A stretch of DNA of 64,000 bases from Isoetes taiwanensis (Eukaryota; Streptophyta; Lycopodiopsida; Isoetales; Isoetaceae): contig JAJEKV010000004.1 in NCBI GenBank assembly GCA_021234155.1, forward strand, positions 30,039,305-30,103,304, given 5' to 3'. Of this stretch, positions 11,908-24,577 are shown in pieces. A program made the translations under genes and the position numbers. The notes under the pieces are model-generated. The model was not told where the DNA came from. It searched no databases and worked only from the letters and a program-made list of their open reading frames with translations. Position 1 is the first letter of the stretch, and each line of letters starts with the position of its first letter.

Positions 11908-14900
11908 TCAAATGAATATCTGAAGCTCTGGCCTGCTATATGCTATGGTTCCATCAACTTCCAATACAGGATAACTAGCAACTAACCCATCTTGGGATCC
12001 AATATACAAAGAGTTGTAAATCTTCCAATAAACTTCTCTTACCTTTCTTGCCGGATGAAAGAGCCCTTGCAAGCAGTAACTCAAGATTATGGAAGGGCCC
12101 AATGCTACTCGCATCCCCTCTATTGCCTCCATAACTGCATTGATGACATGTGGGGATGTTTCAAATATGTTGGGCCATACATAATTGAGCAGGTGAACTA
12201 ATGCATCTTCACAGCCCAGACCTGCTACTCCTAGGGCCATGTGCTTCACTGCTGATGCTGCTGTCTGTCTGTGCACAAGATCACGGTCCATCAAAGCATC
12301 CTCAAGGAGGGGCGTAACAGCATAGATGTAATCTTTTCCCATTTCGCCAATGTACTCAAATAGAAAAGACAACGATTTTAGTACACCATTTTGGACATTC
12401 AACTCAGGTACACGATATTCATTCATAAGGGCTGGAAGTACTGTAAACGGTAAGCAAGTTTCAGCAACAATTGCAATGGCAACTGTTGTGCATACACGAT
12501 TCTGACGTTCTTGAACTTTCAGATTGTTCAACAAGGTGGCCAAAACATCCTGTGGCCCAATTGCTTTTGCAATGTAACCAAAAGTGTTCACAGTTGCTCT
12601 TCTGATGCCCTTTTTGTGTGCCTTCAGCATCTCAAGAAGCTCAAAACATATCCTCATCCACTCTCGAGCTGGCACAAATTCTGCTCCACGATCAGCAATC
12701 CTTCCAACCAAATCGATGCAATTTTCCTGCACTTTTTCATGCCTATTTTTCAGAATTGGAGTCAGACGAGGAAGCAAGTCCTTGATTGGAGGTGTCATCT
12801 TTGTCATACCAATGACATTTACTATTGCCTTCAATGCCCCCAAAATAGAACCTAACACCTCGGGATACTCTTCACCTAAATATTCATAAAGGACAACTCC
12901 CAGATGACCCATCAACTGCTCTTCATGACACTGCTTCATGACCACTGCAATGCGAGCAATCAGATCTGCTGCCTGCTGCCGCACCTTAGCACTCTTATTA
13001 TTTAACCGCCACTTTATTGTACCACATATCTGAGGCAAGTATGGCTTCACACGCTGGCCCAAAGCATTGACAACAGTTCCAAACCCATTAAGCATCACAT
13101 TTGCATCATCACTTGTTTGCTCTTGGAATGCATACAAAATACCATCAATCAAAAGCTCCTCTAAACGAGCATCAATATCAGAAGAACCCAAATTCTGCAC
13201 GACTTTCTCTATGGTCTCCATTACCATTCGTCTATAGGGCTCACTTTCATCTTTCAGATCTTCAACTACTCGTCCAACAATATCTGCAACACCAACCTTG
13301 TTGGCTATCTCAACAGTTGTATCAACCAGCTGTCGATAATTCCTGCGATCCAATGCCATCCTGCGTACCCAAAAGTTACGGAAAAACTCTGGAAGAATTT
13401 CTGTACGAATATATTCAGCTTCCACTCCTTCCGTGCTCACACATTGCTTCACCACTTTCAACACTATCTTTTTCATTTCCTCATCTGGGGACTGGAATTC
13501 TCTAATCAGTATTACCATCACCTCCTTGGTATAATAGTTTGCATATAATGCATCCATCAAAGGAATAATAAATCCAATTGCCTTGAGAAAGGCAGCCAAT
13601 ACTTTACCACGATGAGATCGAATACCTCTCCAGAGCGGCTTTAAAACAGAGTCAAAACTTTCAATACCATAAGGAGCAGCTGCCTCGGCTAAAGCTGCCA
13701 GAGATAATGCGGTAATAGTTCTGACCTTCTGATTATCATCACTAAGACCATGTTCAATAATTTCAACGAGCGATTTAAGGTGTGGTAGAACAGCACAGCC
13801 CATAAGTATTGCAATTTGCTGTACAATCTTAATACCTGTATGCCTCGCCTGCCAGGATTTTTTACTTTGACAGACTGCTTTCAGAAAGGGCAGAAGGGCT
13901 GGAATTCCAAGTGCAGAGGCTACAACACTGAATGCTCTTGCAGTTGTGTTCCTTACGTACTCATCAATATTATCGATATCTGGCCTCATAGCTGCAATCA
14001 TTGTAGCAAGACCTGCTGCCTTGCTCAGATTTGAAATTATTTCTCTTCCCTCAACTCGAGCATAATAGTCCTCATCAATAAGTAAAGGTTCAATGACGAC
14101 AAGAATCTTGTGCACAAATGGCCTGACCAATTCATCTAACTTGTATAAAACTCTGTCAATAACCTTCACCAGCAAATGGCGCTCTTGATCTTCAAGAGTT
14201 GGAGACATCAGCAACGGCAAAATTTGGTTAAACAGCGGACCCGCTCCAAACTCACGAGCCTTATCAGTTAACTGCCTCAGGGCTGTCTTCCTTTGAGGAG
14301 GTGTACCATTCTTTACTTTCAAAAGAAGCTTCATAATTTTCCGATCCTTGCTTTCTTCTGGAGTCATTTCTTCCTCTTCTTTTTCAGTTAAGAGTGCACC
14401 AAAGTACTGATAATCCTCTGGCTTCATAAATGGCAGTCCTCCAGCAAGTTCCTTAGGCACATCAAATTGCTGTGTTCTGTCCTCCTCAGGAATTGCATAA
14501 AGCGGTGTTCCCATTAGTGGCGTGGGAGTTGCAAGTAACTTTCGAGCAGGAGTCCTTATTGGCACGTATGAAGCAGGGGCTTCCAATACCTGGTATCCTT
14601 CCTTGGGGAACATGGCATCTAGCTCTTCATCTGACAAAGGACGATTACGTTCTTCAATATCCTTTTCCCATCTCATCATATTATACTGCTCTGGAGTCAT
14701 GGGTGCTCGGAGAGCAATCTGGCCAGGAGTTGGGGTTGCAAGTTCTATACCACCCATAGGGGTAACTCCAGGAGTGAAAGAAGAAGGTGTTGCTCCAGGC
14801 ATTGGTGTCGCACTTCCCATCGTGGCTGGTGTCTCATCCCAGCGAGACCTCTGTTTCTTTGGGGTGGGTGTTGCAAGGCCAGGGACTTTTGGAGTGCTGT

Positions 14901-15738
14901 CCCATGCCATTCCTGCAGGGGTAGCCCCTGGTGTAACACCTCCTAGTGGAGTTGCATCTGAATCTTGAAGACGGCCAGGAGTTGGTGTTTCATCCCACCT
15001 GTTTCGCCTCGATATTACAGGTGTAGCTTCTATTCCTGCTCGACCAGGCGTTGGCGTTCCATCCCACCTGTTGGCACCAGGGGTTGCATCTGGGACATCC
15101 CATTCAGAAGTGGTTTTTGCTTTCTTAACTACTTCTTCCTTCTCTCTCTCTTTCTCCTTCTCAGCAGACTGAGAATCCCATCTGTTTCTTCTCTTCAAAT
15201 TTGCACTTGCATCCTTCCCATCTGCAGCCGCCTCTTTGGCTTTCTCAGCTTCTTCCTGCTTCTTTTTAGCAATAGCCCTGAGGGTTTCTTCCTTCTCTCG
15301 TCTTAATTTTTCTTCCTTCATAACATCCGCATACGTCCTAACAGAAGCATCAGGGGTCTTATCTCCCATGGCGAAAGCATCGTTTCTGTCTGGAGAGATA
15401 ATTCTTTTAAGACGCTGTTTCCTGTATTCATCCTCCCTGTCGGTAATTTTCTGAGGCTTTCTGAACCCATAATCCTCCTCAACGTCTCCACCAGGCATCT
15501 CTGATAACAAAGATTTTGGAGCCGTGTAAGACTGAAGTTTCCTAACAACCTCTCGCTCTGTTGCATCCTGCTCCTCTTCTTCTTCCGTCACCGGAATAGA
15601 TTTCACATATTCTGACCTATCACCGCCATATAAATCTCGATCAAAACTCAGGGATGTGAATGTCAAGGCAGCAAGTTCCTGCTCCTTCTTCTTCCGGTCT
15701 TCCTGAACTTTAGCGATTTCGCTATCCAGCACCTCCAT
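11908..15738 (-). CDS. SF3B1: Splicing factor 3B subunit 1 (SF3B1/SF3b155), complete, intronless CDS
   Basis: The 1,276-codon frame is open throughout and close to the usual plant length. SF3B1 is the HEAT-repeat scaffold of the U2 snRNP SF3b complex and helps recognise the intron branch site in the nucleus. The N-terminus ([12 protein letters not shown]) and the SEYVKSIP motif are followed by an acidic/basic linker. Several RWD-x-TP and TPG motifs lie at roughly residues 185-350, the region that binds U2AF-type partners and is phosphorylated in known homologues. From about residue 480 to the end come HEAT repeats, including [10 protein letters not shown] and [18 protein letters not shown], which cover the positions homologous to the human mutation hotspots (His662/Lys666 and Lys700); all are retained. 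The C-terminus ends [10 protein letters not shown]. The start lies in a good context (ACCATGG). Nothing in the frame looks damaged. Confidence 0.97.
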   Translation of the reverse strand: MEVLDSEIAKVQEDRKKKEQELAALTFTSLSFDRDLYGGDRSEYVKSIPVTEEEEEQDATEREVVRKLQSYTAPKSLLSEMPGGDVEEDYGFRKPQKITDREDEYRKQRLKRIISPDRNDAFAMGDKTPDASVRTYADVMKEEKLRREKEETLRAIAKKKQEEAEKAKEAAADGKDASANLKRRNRWDSQSAEKEKEREKEEVVKKAKTTSEWDVPDATPGANRWDGTPTPGRAGIEATPVISRRNRWDETPTPGRLQDSDATPLGGVTPGATPAGMAWDSTPKVPGLATPTPKKQRSRWDETPATMGSATPMPGATPSSFTPGVTPMGGIELATPTPGQIALRAPMTPEQYNMMRWEKDIEERNRPLSDEELDAMFPKEGYQVLEAPASYVPIRTPARKLLATPTPLMGTPLYAIPEEDRTQQFDVPKELAGGLPFMKPEDYQYFGALLTEKEEEEMTPEESKDRKIMKLLLKVKNGTPPQRKTALRQLTDKAREFGAGPLFNQILPLLMSPTLEDQERHLLVKVIDRVLYKLDELVRPFVHKILVVIEPLLIDEDYYARVEGREIISNLSKAAGLATMIAAMRPDIDNIDEYVRNTTARAFSVVASALGIPALLPFLKAVCQSKKSWQARHTGIKIVQQIAILMGCAVLPHLKSLVEIIEHGLSDDNQKVRTITALSLAALAEAAAPYGIESFDSVLKPLWRGIRSHRGKVLAAFLKAIGFIIPLMDALYANYYTKEVMVILIREFQSPDEEMKKIVLKVVKQCVSTEGVEAEYIRTEILPEFFRNFWVRRMALDRRNYRQLVDTTVEIANKVGVADIVGRVVEDLKDESEPYRRMVMETIEKVVQNLGSSDIDARLEELLIDGILYAFQEQTSDDANVMLNGFGTVVNALGQRVKPYLPQICGTIKWRLNNKSAKVRQQAADLIARIAVVMKQCHEEQLMGHLGVVLYEYLGEEYPEVLGSILGALKAIVNVIGMTKMTPPIKDLLPRLTPILKNRHEKVQENCIDLVGRIADRGAEFVPAREWMRICFELLEMLKAHKKGIRRATVNTFGYIAKAIGPQDVLATLLNNLKVQERQNRVCTTVAIAIVAETCLPFTVLPALMNEYRVPELNVQNGVLKSLSFLFEYIGEMGKDYIYAVTPLLEDALMDRDLVHRQTAASAVKHMALGVAGLGCEDALVHLLNYVWPNIFETSPHVINAVMEAIEGMRVALGPSIILSYCLQGLFHPARKVREVYWKIYNSLYIGSQDGLVASYPVLEVDGTIAYSRPELQIFI

Positions 15739-15755
15739 GGTCTCTCAGAATAAGT

Positions 15756-15848
15756 CTGTACAATATTGTTAAACCCTATTACAAACCGAACCAGATTGAA
15801 AGATCATAAACACCTAATTAAAAGCAAGAAAGTTAAGATCTTGCGAAC
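15756..15848 (-). other. Predicted 5'UTR intron of SF3B1
   Basis: On the minus strand, CCAG|GTTCGCAAG at 15,848 is a good donor and TTGTACAG|ACTTATTC at 15,756 a good acceptor. This gives a 93-bp intron ending 17 bp before the start codon. An upstream noncoding exon would extend to about 15,990. A short 5'UTR intron is common in constitutive plant genes. Predicted from splice consensus only. Confidence 0.6.
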
Positions 15849-15989
15849 CTGGAGGTGATGCTTCAGATTCTGACAAATTTGAAGGCGATAGAGGTAGCAA
15901 AGAAGCCAAGCGCCTCCTTCGACGCCGGCGAGCAAGAAAGAGCCAAAACCGCCCTTGAAGGTTTCTTCGGCTATAAGAAGCCTTACCCT

Positions 15990-17590
15990 AAAATCTGACG
16001 GTCTAGATGCTTCTGATTGTGCTTCTTCAAGATTTCTTTCATTAGGTAACTGAGATCAAATAATATGTTTTGCATTTCACTTTTCAACGTCTAGGATTCT
16101 CTTAGTTTAGGGTTTTTTTAGTTTGGCCTGGTCTATTGTGCAATTATGTGCGTTGATTTTGACCTGATATTCTCATATTTCTTCCAGATCTTTTAAAGGT
16201 CTTTAAAAGTGCCAATAAACAGGTTCTAAGCTTCAAATTTGTTTTCAAGGCAGTGTTCCTTTTATATAGCAGGGCATGAGCTAAAAACCCCAATCCCTTT
16301 TTGGGCTGTAAACTTTAAGTTATTTGCACAGTATTCCTTGTAACAGTATTTGTTATTTGCACAGTATGCTTTGTTAACTTAGTCTTAGACTTAGATATAT
16401 ATATGCAAGCTTTCTGTTTGGCAATATTTCTCTGCCATCTTTTATTGCAAATATTTTATGTGCTTTACAAACACTAATGCAAATGGTGTGCAGTGCAGGG
16501 ATAAGGGATGCAGTGGATGGAATAGATTGAACAATCAGATTGGAAATCTTATAGCTATCTTCCATTGAGCTTAGTCATATTAAGGTTCTCAGTTTTTTAT
16601 TTCCATCTTCACAGAATGTGAAAAGCTTTTTCAACAAGCACCAATGAGAAATCCATTCTTTTTTAAGAGGCAAGGATACTTGCATGATTCAAAGGGTAAG
16701 TGCACATATATTTTTGTGTTGTAGTATGATCAGCCTAATGGTTTGTTGGTGGATTACTAAAAGATCCAGAACCCAAGTGCTTCCAAACCATGGCATATAT
16801 ATCATTTAGAACTTCGTCCTGCAGACCTACTGGATGATTTGGGTGGCCTTCACAAATTCATGAGCTAGCCACGAGGAGATTCTGGCAGTTTTCAAATGTG
16901 CCTCTATTTATTTTTTTTCTTTTTTTGGTCTTTTTTTTTTTTGCCTATTCTTGCGGGCAACCCACTGTGCAACAGCACCTAGTTCTATTCTAACTTCCAT
17001 TGCTATTTTCCATGCTCATGATTCCACTATAGCTCCGATAGTCTCCCTAAAAATACTGATTTTTTTATGTGGCAGATCTTAAAAGGTGGTAACAGAAACT
17101 CCCATGGGATCTTGCCTGAGAATTAAATCACAAATTTGGGATGCCACATCGGAATTTTTTGGACTGTAGTGGAATGCCAAACTCATGATTTCTTGCGGTC
17201 GTGGAGCTCTCAGGCTTCTCCAGCTCTGATCTTCCACCAGAGTGGAGTCTGGGCTTTAGACTTTAAAGGACGCCAATTAGCCCGCAGCCCATAAAGATTG
17301 TCCACGTCTGCCTCAATTGCTCGACCTCGGATTCCACTCTCTACGATAATTCGTAACCTATTTGCCAATGTGGCATTGGAAATTCGGCGTGCAACTGTCA
17401 GCCAATTTGGCTGACAATTAGGGTTCCAGAGAACACGCAAGAAAAATTTGCCTTGCAAGTGTTCCTTTCGCCCTCTGTGAAGCCTGCGAAATGGATCCTA
17501 AACTATAAATTCCACTCTATTAAGATCTATTAGCAGGGCTTGGTTCTTCTTTGATAAATCTCTTGTTTCTTGGTTTAATAAGAAGCAGCA
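15990..17590. other. Intergenic DNA between SF3B1 and the copia relic
   Basis: AT-rich, with T-runs near 16,910-16,945. The minus-strand SF3B1 promoter should lie at about 15,990-16,300, but I cannot define elements. An 82-codon minus-strand frame at 17,210-17,458 is unrecognised and may belong to copia LTR or leader sequence. No LTR pair could be found. Confidence 0.5.
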
Positions 17591-17599
17591 TTGTGTTGT

Positions 17600-19262
17600 T
17601 GTCCTCAATTGAAGTTGAGTATGTTGCGGCATCTTTATCAAGTTGAGAACTTATTTGGTTATGAAGAATGTTGGAATACCTCGATATGATACATGGCATA
17701 AAGAAGTCGAAGACTGGGATGATAAAGATCAAATTGTTTGAGGTCTAATATTATATGCCCTTAAATATTCCATTCTGGTTGATGCCAAAGTATATATGCA
17801 TGCTCATGAAGTATGGGAGTATTTGGATAAGATTTATTTGAAGCGAACAAAACAAGAAGTATTGCATCTACGCAATACCTTGAATAGTTTAAAGTATATA
17901 ATTATTGATTCTATTGATGACTATATTGACAAATTTAAACTACTGGTGGAGCAATTGTCAGCAGCTGGGGTACCGATGGAGAAAGAACAATTACTTGTTA
18001 TGTTATTTGGCATGATGCCTCATGATTTTGATACTATGGTCGCAGTTCTTCTTAACAACGAAGATTGGCCTTTGAAAGTGCATGTTCATGTATGAAAAGT
18101 GAAGCATGAAGTTGTTCCCTTGGAAGAGAGAGCTTTAATTGTTCATACTATTTTTTACGATGATCAAAAGTTGTCTTTTACAGGTTCCAGACATACTAGA
18201 GAGCCTAGTGATAGAGAAAAAGCTTTTTACATTGTTTATAAGAAAATTAAAAAAAGAAGCATATATTCTGAAAATGAATTTTTCTGCTCGACGGGATCTT
18301 AATGACAATTTTTTCAGTACCACGAACCGTGCTTTTTCCTGGGTTAATGGTTATAGTGAACGTGTATTTCCTTTTTGTGGAAAGCACAATAAGGAGTCTA
18401 ATTGTCACTTTCGACAATTGTTTTATAAACATCATGCTCTTAATAACATGGTTTATAAAGCTCAGGCAATGATGGTGGATTCCTCCACTTATTTCATAGT
18501 TGACTCGGGAGCAACTTCACATATGACTTATGCCAAAGAGCATTTGATGCATTATTTTCCTACTCACATTCAAAAATCGGTATATCTTGATGATGATATT
18601 TGTCATAAAGTTGAAGATATTGGAGATTTACGCATGCAGACCTCGTCTGGTGTTTATATCCTTGGGGTTGTTCTCCATGTTCCTGAATTGCAAAGGACAT
18701 TGCTTTCTATTTCTCGTCTTACTAACTTAGGTGTTGCGATGCAGTTTGAAAGGAACATTTATCACTTTATTGTCGACGGTTGTTTACTAGCTACCGCTCA
18801 TAGTATAGGATCGCGGGTTTATCTTTGTTATGGGATCGCGGGTTTGGTCATGTCAGTTTTCCATATCTTGTGGCTATGGAACTCATTTCAATTCAAAGTC
18901 CATGGGATTGTAATACATGTGCTCTTGGAAAATTGCATAGAAGACCATTTTTCAAATCTGAAATTTCAACATCTAATATTCTTGATTTGGTGCATTCTAA
19001 TATTTGTAGTCTATTTTCGTATTCATATGGAGGTGGCCGATATTTTTTTTACTATTGATCGATGATTTTTCTCGATATACATATGTATAGATGTTCTCAA
19101 GGTGTTATCTAAATTCAAAGAGTTCAAGAGAATGGTTGGAACACAAACAGGTAGGCGATTGTAGAGATTGAGGAGTGACAATGGTGGAGAATACAAGTCG
19201 CATGCTTTCATACAATTTTGTGACGAAGAAGATGTTCATCATGAGTTCATTATTCCTCATAT
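17600..19262 (+). pseudogene. Truncated Ty1/copia retrotransposon (gag, protease, start of integrase)
   Basis: Parts of a copia polyprotein appear in order. A gag segment starts near 17,661 and continues at 17,796-18,095, with the UBN2-type pattern EVWEYLDKIY ... LRNTLNSLK ... FGMMPHDFDTM. A degenerate zinc-knuckle-like FPFCGKHNKESNC lies near 18,370. The aspartic protease signature VDSGATSHMT is near 18,500. A pre-integrase zinc segment (CNTCALGKLHRRPFF) is near 18,910, and the integrase-core motif SDNGGEY is near 19,170. Stops and frame changes separate these parts (for example TGA at about 17,737), and the integrase is cut at about 19,262, where the LINE begins. RT and RNase H are absent. 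The element is dead. Confidence 0.85.
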
Positions 19263-19264
19263 AC

Positions 19265-21110
19265 CATCCTTTGAAGCATACCCATCTGCATACCCATCCC
19301 CCCTTTTCATCATTCCATCTCCTCAAGTTACTATCGTCTCCCACGATTTCAAAAAATAAAGTCCAAGGTAGGACTGGTTTGACAGCCTTCTTGCCTAGAG
19401 GGATACAGTGACCAAGAGCTTGTCTAAGAAGGCATAAACCAGGAGAGTCATTCTCACCGTTCAAGAGTCTCCAAATGAACGTTGAAAAAAGATCTTTGCT
19501 CTGCAGTAAGAAGTCTATTATACCCAGACCACCTGCCCATTTTGGAATGATGCACTTCGACCAAGCCACCTTAATCACAACACCTTCCTCAATACCCACC
19601 CATATAAAGTTCCAAACTATTGCAATGAGCTCACGCACTTTGATCTGTGAGGCTAGCAGTAAGGATGCCATATAAACATGGGTACTACTAAGAACTGACT
19701 TGGCCACTGTAATGCGACCCGCAAGAGACAACTTTGCGGTGGACCACCAGAACAAGTGCTTCTCCAAACCCTTAATAATCTCCTCCCATGCAGCTCCCAT
19801 AGTAACGTGAATGCCAACTGGAATCCCCAACAACTTGATGGCATGTCCATGCACAAGTAGTTTCCATGGATAACCATGAACACACGCCGGAGCCGGAGTA
19901 TCCAGTGTCCATAAAGTTGTACATATCTGCCACCCCATAAGGACACCAGAAGCCAATGAAAAATATCTAAGAGTAGTTTGGCAGCTGCAAGATTCTTAGC
20001 ATTAGCAACTAGGAAGAGGAACGTGTCGTCTGCATATTAATTGCAAACCTCTTGTGTGTCATCCTTCATTGCAAGACCATGGAGAAGTCCCTCTGTGGTT
20101 GCAACGGTGAACAACTGCGACAAAGCCTCTGCAACAATTGTGAAAAGCAACGGTGCTAAAGGGCACCCCTGGCAAATACCACGACCGAGTGAGAAGGCAT
20201 CTGACGGCTCACCATGGAATAGAACAGTCGCCCGAGCAGAGACATGCAGCTTCATAATATCTGATGTGAATTGTTCCCCAAAGCCCAGTCTTAGCATACA
20301 TCGACGCATGAATTCCCAGCTGACACTGTCATAAGCCTTTGCAAAATCAAGCTTAAGATATACAACTGGAAAGTTTTGCTTACGTGCCCAATAAATTCCC
20401 TCGTAAGCAGCAACAACATTGTTCAGAATGCATTGTTTTGGAAGAAAACCTGACTGGGTTGTTGAGATGGACTCTGCCAAGATGTCCTTCACCCACTCTG
20501 CAAAAGCCTTGGCGAATATCTTGTATACGAATGACAATAAGGTGATGGGCCGCCAGTCTGAAATAGTCTTAGGATCCTTGACCTTGGGGATGAGTGAGAT
20601 AGCACCTGTGTTTAGAATTCTATCCAAAGCAGTGGAGCGCCGAAAGTCACAGAAAGCATCATACACATCTGACTCCAGCCACTCCCAATAGTCCCAGAAG
20701 AATTCAATTGGCAAACCATCCAAACTTGGGCATTTGCATCTTTTCAGTTCAAAGACTGCTGAACCTAAATCATCAGCTGTCGTAGCCGCCTCTATTGACT
20801 CGCACTGCTCATTAGAGATCTTGGGGGAAATCCTCGACAAAATAGCATCTCGCATTTCTGATTGAAAGGGAAGATGTTTCACAGCGAAAAAAATCTAGAA
20901 GTGGTTATGCAGATGTTCCTTGAGTTCAGTTGGCTCTGTTAGCACTGTACCATCCGGCAAAAGCAATGAGGACATGGTTGACGTCATGCGACCCCTCTTA
21001 GCCGCAGGAAAAGAGAAGCATGTACAATGGTCTCCATCACGAAACCACTGTAGACCTGCCTTCATCTTTGCCTCCTGAATCTGCTCCTCCTCCAATGCTT
21101 GGATCTGTGA
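19265..21110 (-). pseudogene. Truncated LINE (non-LTR retrotransposon) ORF2: RT part
   Basis: Minus-strand frames at 20,895-21,095, 20,037-20,882 and 19,105-19,956 encode successive parts of a plant L1-type ORF2. An RT thumb/palm region contains WRPITLLSFVYKIFAK, the motif LKLDFAKAYDSV, and GICQGCPLAPLLF. The YADD-box region falls at the frame break near 20,035 and is not intact. Further on come the conserved LAGRITVAKSVL and FIWVG segments. Endonuclease is missing because the copy ends at 21,110, right where the inverted repeat of the large element begins. The other end runs into copia at about 19,262. A sister fragment lies at 10.9 kb. Confidence 0.85.
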
Positions 21111-21134
21111 AGTCGTATTTAATTAAAGTGGGAC
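21111..21134 (+). repeat. Left terminal inverted repeat, 24 bp
   Basis: The 24 bases are the exact reverse complement of 33,471-33,494. Matching stops at 21,134, although both ends go on to carry GGGACTC and short T/A-rich motifs in the next 50 bases (left GGGACTC at about 21,148 and 21,168). Confidence 0.9.
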
Positions 21135-21305
21135 AAATCTTGAATTTTGGGACTCGGACTGAAAATGGGACTCACACACCATAAAAGAAATTTCTGAATT
21201 GATTGCTTGAATAGAATTACACATGACACACATAGAATTGGGTTACTTGTTTTCCTCATAAATTTTACAAACCACTAGTTGAGAAAGTTTTCAAACTTCT
21301 CAATA

Positions 21306-23600
21306 TTATGCACCCTCATACAATGATATAGCATGGAGGTTGCTCATGGCCTTGTCCATCTCCTTTCTTGGGATCTTGTGTGTGTTGTCTTTTGCAATGT
21401 GAGAACTTGGATATGACCACACCACACACTCCACCAATTCCCTCCTTTGAGGGTCAGCATAATTTGGCCTCCACTTCTTCTCCCAGCAGTCAGTGTATTG
21501 CTCCTTCAAGTTGCCCTTCTTGTGCCTCCCAATGGGCTCCCAATATTGAATTTGGAATCCAGGACGCTAACTCCTCTCCATCGGGCATAGTGGTGGTCAC
21601 ATCGAGAGAGTGCCACCCCTAACCATATTGGACAGTCCTCATCATCGCCTTACTAGCACAAAGTATCCTTCCTTGATGTCCTCAAAGGGATCCCACTCGG
21701 GAAGATCAAACCACTTCGGCTTTGAGGCCTTACTTCCCACAAACCACTTGGGACCCAAGTGAGCATTCTTAGACGTGCTTGCACCTTGAGAACCCTCCCA
21801 TCTTGACTCGGCAAGAACCCGCCTCTTAGCTCCCTCCCACATGGTCGTTCGGTTTCTAAGCATGTCACAACTTTCTCCCCCAAGACTTGATTAGGGAGTC
21901 CATTTGATTTTTCTTAAGAGTGGGCGTGTGCTTTCCATTTCGAACATCATCCCAAAGCATGCTATGTAATCCTTGATGCCCTTCACCGGTTGGCTAGAGT
22001 CTTTGACTGCCTTGAAGGGAGGTAGTGGTTTTGGCTGCCCTTTAGGAATGAGAACTTCACCAGCAGACCCCTTTGCCACAACTTCGATACCTTGTACAGG
22101 GGCATCCACAACTTGTCACCTGGTCTCCACTTATATTGCATGATTGGTATTCCATCCCTAACCCAAAACTTGAATTGAAGTGGCTTTGTGTGTCCTTGTC
22201 AACCGGTCCTTGCCATCTAGCAAGTATCCTTCTACAAATGATTTCCAATCTGCAACCTCATCCATCAAGAAAGCCATTGGGTTGGGGTCAATGCACTCTC
22301 AAACACATCCATTAGTTCAGGGGAGAGTGGTCACGTTTTCTCTTGAGCTTGGTGGAGAAAGTTCCAAAGAATCCATCTATATCATCATGCATATGCCCAA
22401 CCATCATGAATCCCACTTTCACAACTTTGAATACTCCCACTTCTTTGTCAAGTATGACATTGCCCCAAACATCCATCTATTCTTGTTTTCTTTCCAACAG
22501 TTGTCCAACCCAACACATAGCTCCTCGGGCGCTGATTTCTCAAGTAAGGGGAAATCATCCCAAGTCCTCCTTGATTCACTAGACACCTTGGATGTGAGCT
22601 TTTTATCGCCTTTGGTAACAAAGCGGTTGATCATCCATCAAAGCCTCAAAAATGGGTGCTTGAAGGGGAATACCTCCTCCCTTCTATCGATCCTTTCTCT
22701 AGTGTTCTCAAGCACTTGAAAATAGAGCTCACATGGAAGTTTGGATCATCTCTCCATAGATCAAGCACAAAATGACCATATGTTCCAGTTCCATGACCAT
22801 GTGTTAATACACCCGCCGGACTCACTTTCATCCTCAAAGCGTTTTGACAACGCTTGGGTAAAGGATCTAGCTTTGGCAAGAAAGTCTTGTGTTGGTCCAT
22901 CTTATCATGAATTATACACAAAAATTTGTCCGGGTTTGCATCTCGAAAAATGTTCTCCACTTTGCCAATACAATCGCCTACATGATATTTGGTCCCTTTG
23001 GTGATCTGCAAATTGCTCCCTAATTGCCATTCTTTCTTTCTCTATTGCAGTTGATGCAAGTGTATCCTTGAGTTGAATGCAAGTGTTGCACTTTGAGAAT
23101 GGCATGTGTTGTAGGACACTCACGTCCGAGAAGTGAGTGCTCCATAACTTGCTGAAATGTGATTGAGAAAGAGGCCTACCTCCAGTAGTTTCTAGGATGG
23201 AGTTGACCTCCTTAAGGCACTCCTTTTGGATATAGTGTTGTGGCAACACTCTTTGCACCACTCGCACACCGTGCTCGTTCACCTTCGACTTGTGGGGCAT
23301 AGATTGAGACATGTATCTCACAAAGCTCTCGAAGACTGCAATGGCCTTTAGAGTATTTGCTCTAGGTTTCAAAGTGAGTGCATTACCATGTTGGAACAAA
23401 GTGTGCCCTTTTCTAACCTGCTCCCAAAGATCAGAAATGAAGACTTGCTCACCCCAAGAATCCATCTCAATGCTCTCATACATACCTTCATTCCCCTCAA
23501 TTGATATAGCAAACGATCTGTGTTTTCATCATAGCCGGAATTCCTACACAAGGAGTAAATGAAATTAATCCTATCTTTTTGAAGTCCCAATGTATTGGGA
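21306..23600 (-). pseudogene. RNase H-like (DUF7869-type) transposase, frameshifted
   Basis: Three motifs appear in N-to-C order on the minus strand, in changing frames. IIHDKMDQHKT lies near 22,900, followed by THGHGTGTYGHFVLDLW. LDNCWKENKNR lies near 22,500. VGHMHDDIDGFF lies at about 22,360-22,400. The set D-K-M-D / D-N-C-x3-N-K-N / G-H-x-H-x-D-I-D is what I know from large transposase-like proteins of the DUF7869 kind, where the acidic residues would form an RNase H-fold catalytic centre. Upstream (23,100-23,590) is a Cys-rich helical part (FSKCNTCIQLKD). Downstream segments contain MQYKWRPGDKLWMP (22.1 kb), KPKWFDLPEWDPFEDIKEGY (21.7 kb) and a C-terminal tail (21.3-21.5 kb). At least four frameshifts or stops break it. 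Family assignment is from memory of motifs. Confidence 0.7.
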
Positions 23601-23715
23601 CCTTATCCGCACGAGGTCATCCACATTGTAATGCACCAGGCAATCTAGGTTGCAACACTCTTGTCCCCTAATTGCCTCCAGTTTTCTTTGGTTGGTGCCA
23701 TACTTTCCATCCTTT

Positions 23716-24200
23716 CTAAATATTTGTCACTTCTAGGCCTCTTGGGCACCTTTGGGTGCCTTTTATGAAAGACATAAAGCGTCTCTTCCTTGTGATCAAA
23801 GGATGCTCATCGACCACCAAATCTTCCACATGGCCTTGGGTGGGCCTTGGGGTGTGTAGTTCAGTAGGGCATTCTAGAGTATCACCATTCTTGTGTGTAA
23901 TAAATCTAATTGGCCATCTCAACTGAGCTTGGGACTCCAAAGAGCCCGAAAGCACACAATGCAATCACTAGAGCTTCCACAGGACATGATAGTATCAACT
24001 TCAATAAGAAGCTTCACAATGCCAACTCCAAGATGTTCATCTCCCACCTCTCATCATTCACACTATCAAATGGATCAACTGCAGTTATTATGCCCTCTGC
24101 AAATACCGTCTGGTTGCAAGGGTGCAACAAAAGGCAACCCATCTTCCTCCATTGGAGCCTAGGGCAATGGCCTCCTTTGGAATTCCCTGGCTCCATTTTA
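23716..24200 (-). pseudogene. N-terminal region of the element's minus-strand gene
   Basis: Minus-strand translation in shifting frames gives GIITAVDPFDSVNDERW, then a segment with LGVGIVKLLIEVDTIM and SDCIVCFRALW, then RKRRFMSFIKGTQRCPRG. The pattern of a short beta-rich unit with DP and G-V motifs looks like an N-terminal non-catalytic domain. It lies upstream of and co-directional with the transposase, with no other gene between. I do not recognise a named domain, and the reading frame is interrupted. Confidence 0.4.
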
Positions 24201-24237
24201 CTCATCTCACATGCTCCCTGAATGAAAAAGCTCACAT

Positions 24238-24545
24238 TAAAACCATATAGCCCCAAACACCACAAATATGACCATATGAACCATATAAAACCATACAAAC
24301 CACACTCATATACAAACCATACAACCATATAAAACCATACAAACCACACTCATATACAAACCATATACAAACCATACAACCATATTAACTAAAATCATAT
24401 AACCATATTAAAGCATACAACCACACTCATTCTAAACCATATGTAAACATTGTAACCATTGAAACCATATTAAATACAACCATTGAAACCATATTAAATA
24501 CAACCATTGAAACCTTATTAAATACATAAGATAACATATATAAAC
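24238..24545. repeat. Minisatellite rich in AACCATA/ACCATACA units
   Basis: About 300 bp consists of degenerate repeats of AACCATA(CA)n, including a longer unit ACCATATAAAACCATACAAA followed by CCACACTCATATACA seen twice (about 24,270 and 24,327), then three copies of AACCATTGAAACCATATTAA with variations. It sits between the minus-strand transposase gene and the plus-strand locus. The minus-strand frame across it (Trp/Phe/Tyr-rich) is an artefact of the repeat. Confidence 0.85.
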
Positions 24546-24577
24546 ATATAACCTGGCCTTTCATATTTTGTCATGGA

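Noticed and set aside
12511-15454. Several plus-strand frames over 70 codons opposite SF3B1
   Set aside because: They are antisense shadows of the conserved SF3B1 coding sequence.
24014-24349. Trp/Phe/Tyr-rich minus-strand frame that looks like a membrane protein
   Set aside because: Most of it is translation of the AACCATA minisatellite. Only the lower end (below about 24,200) overlaps real coding-like sequence.
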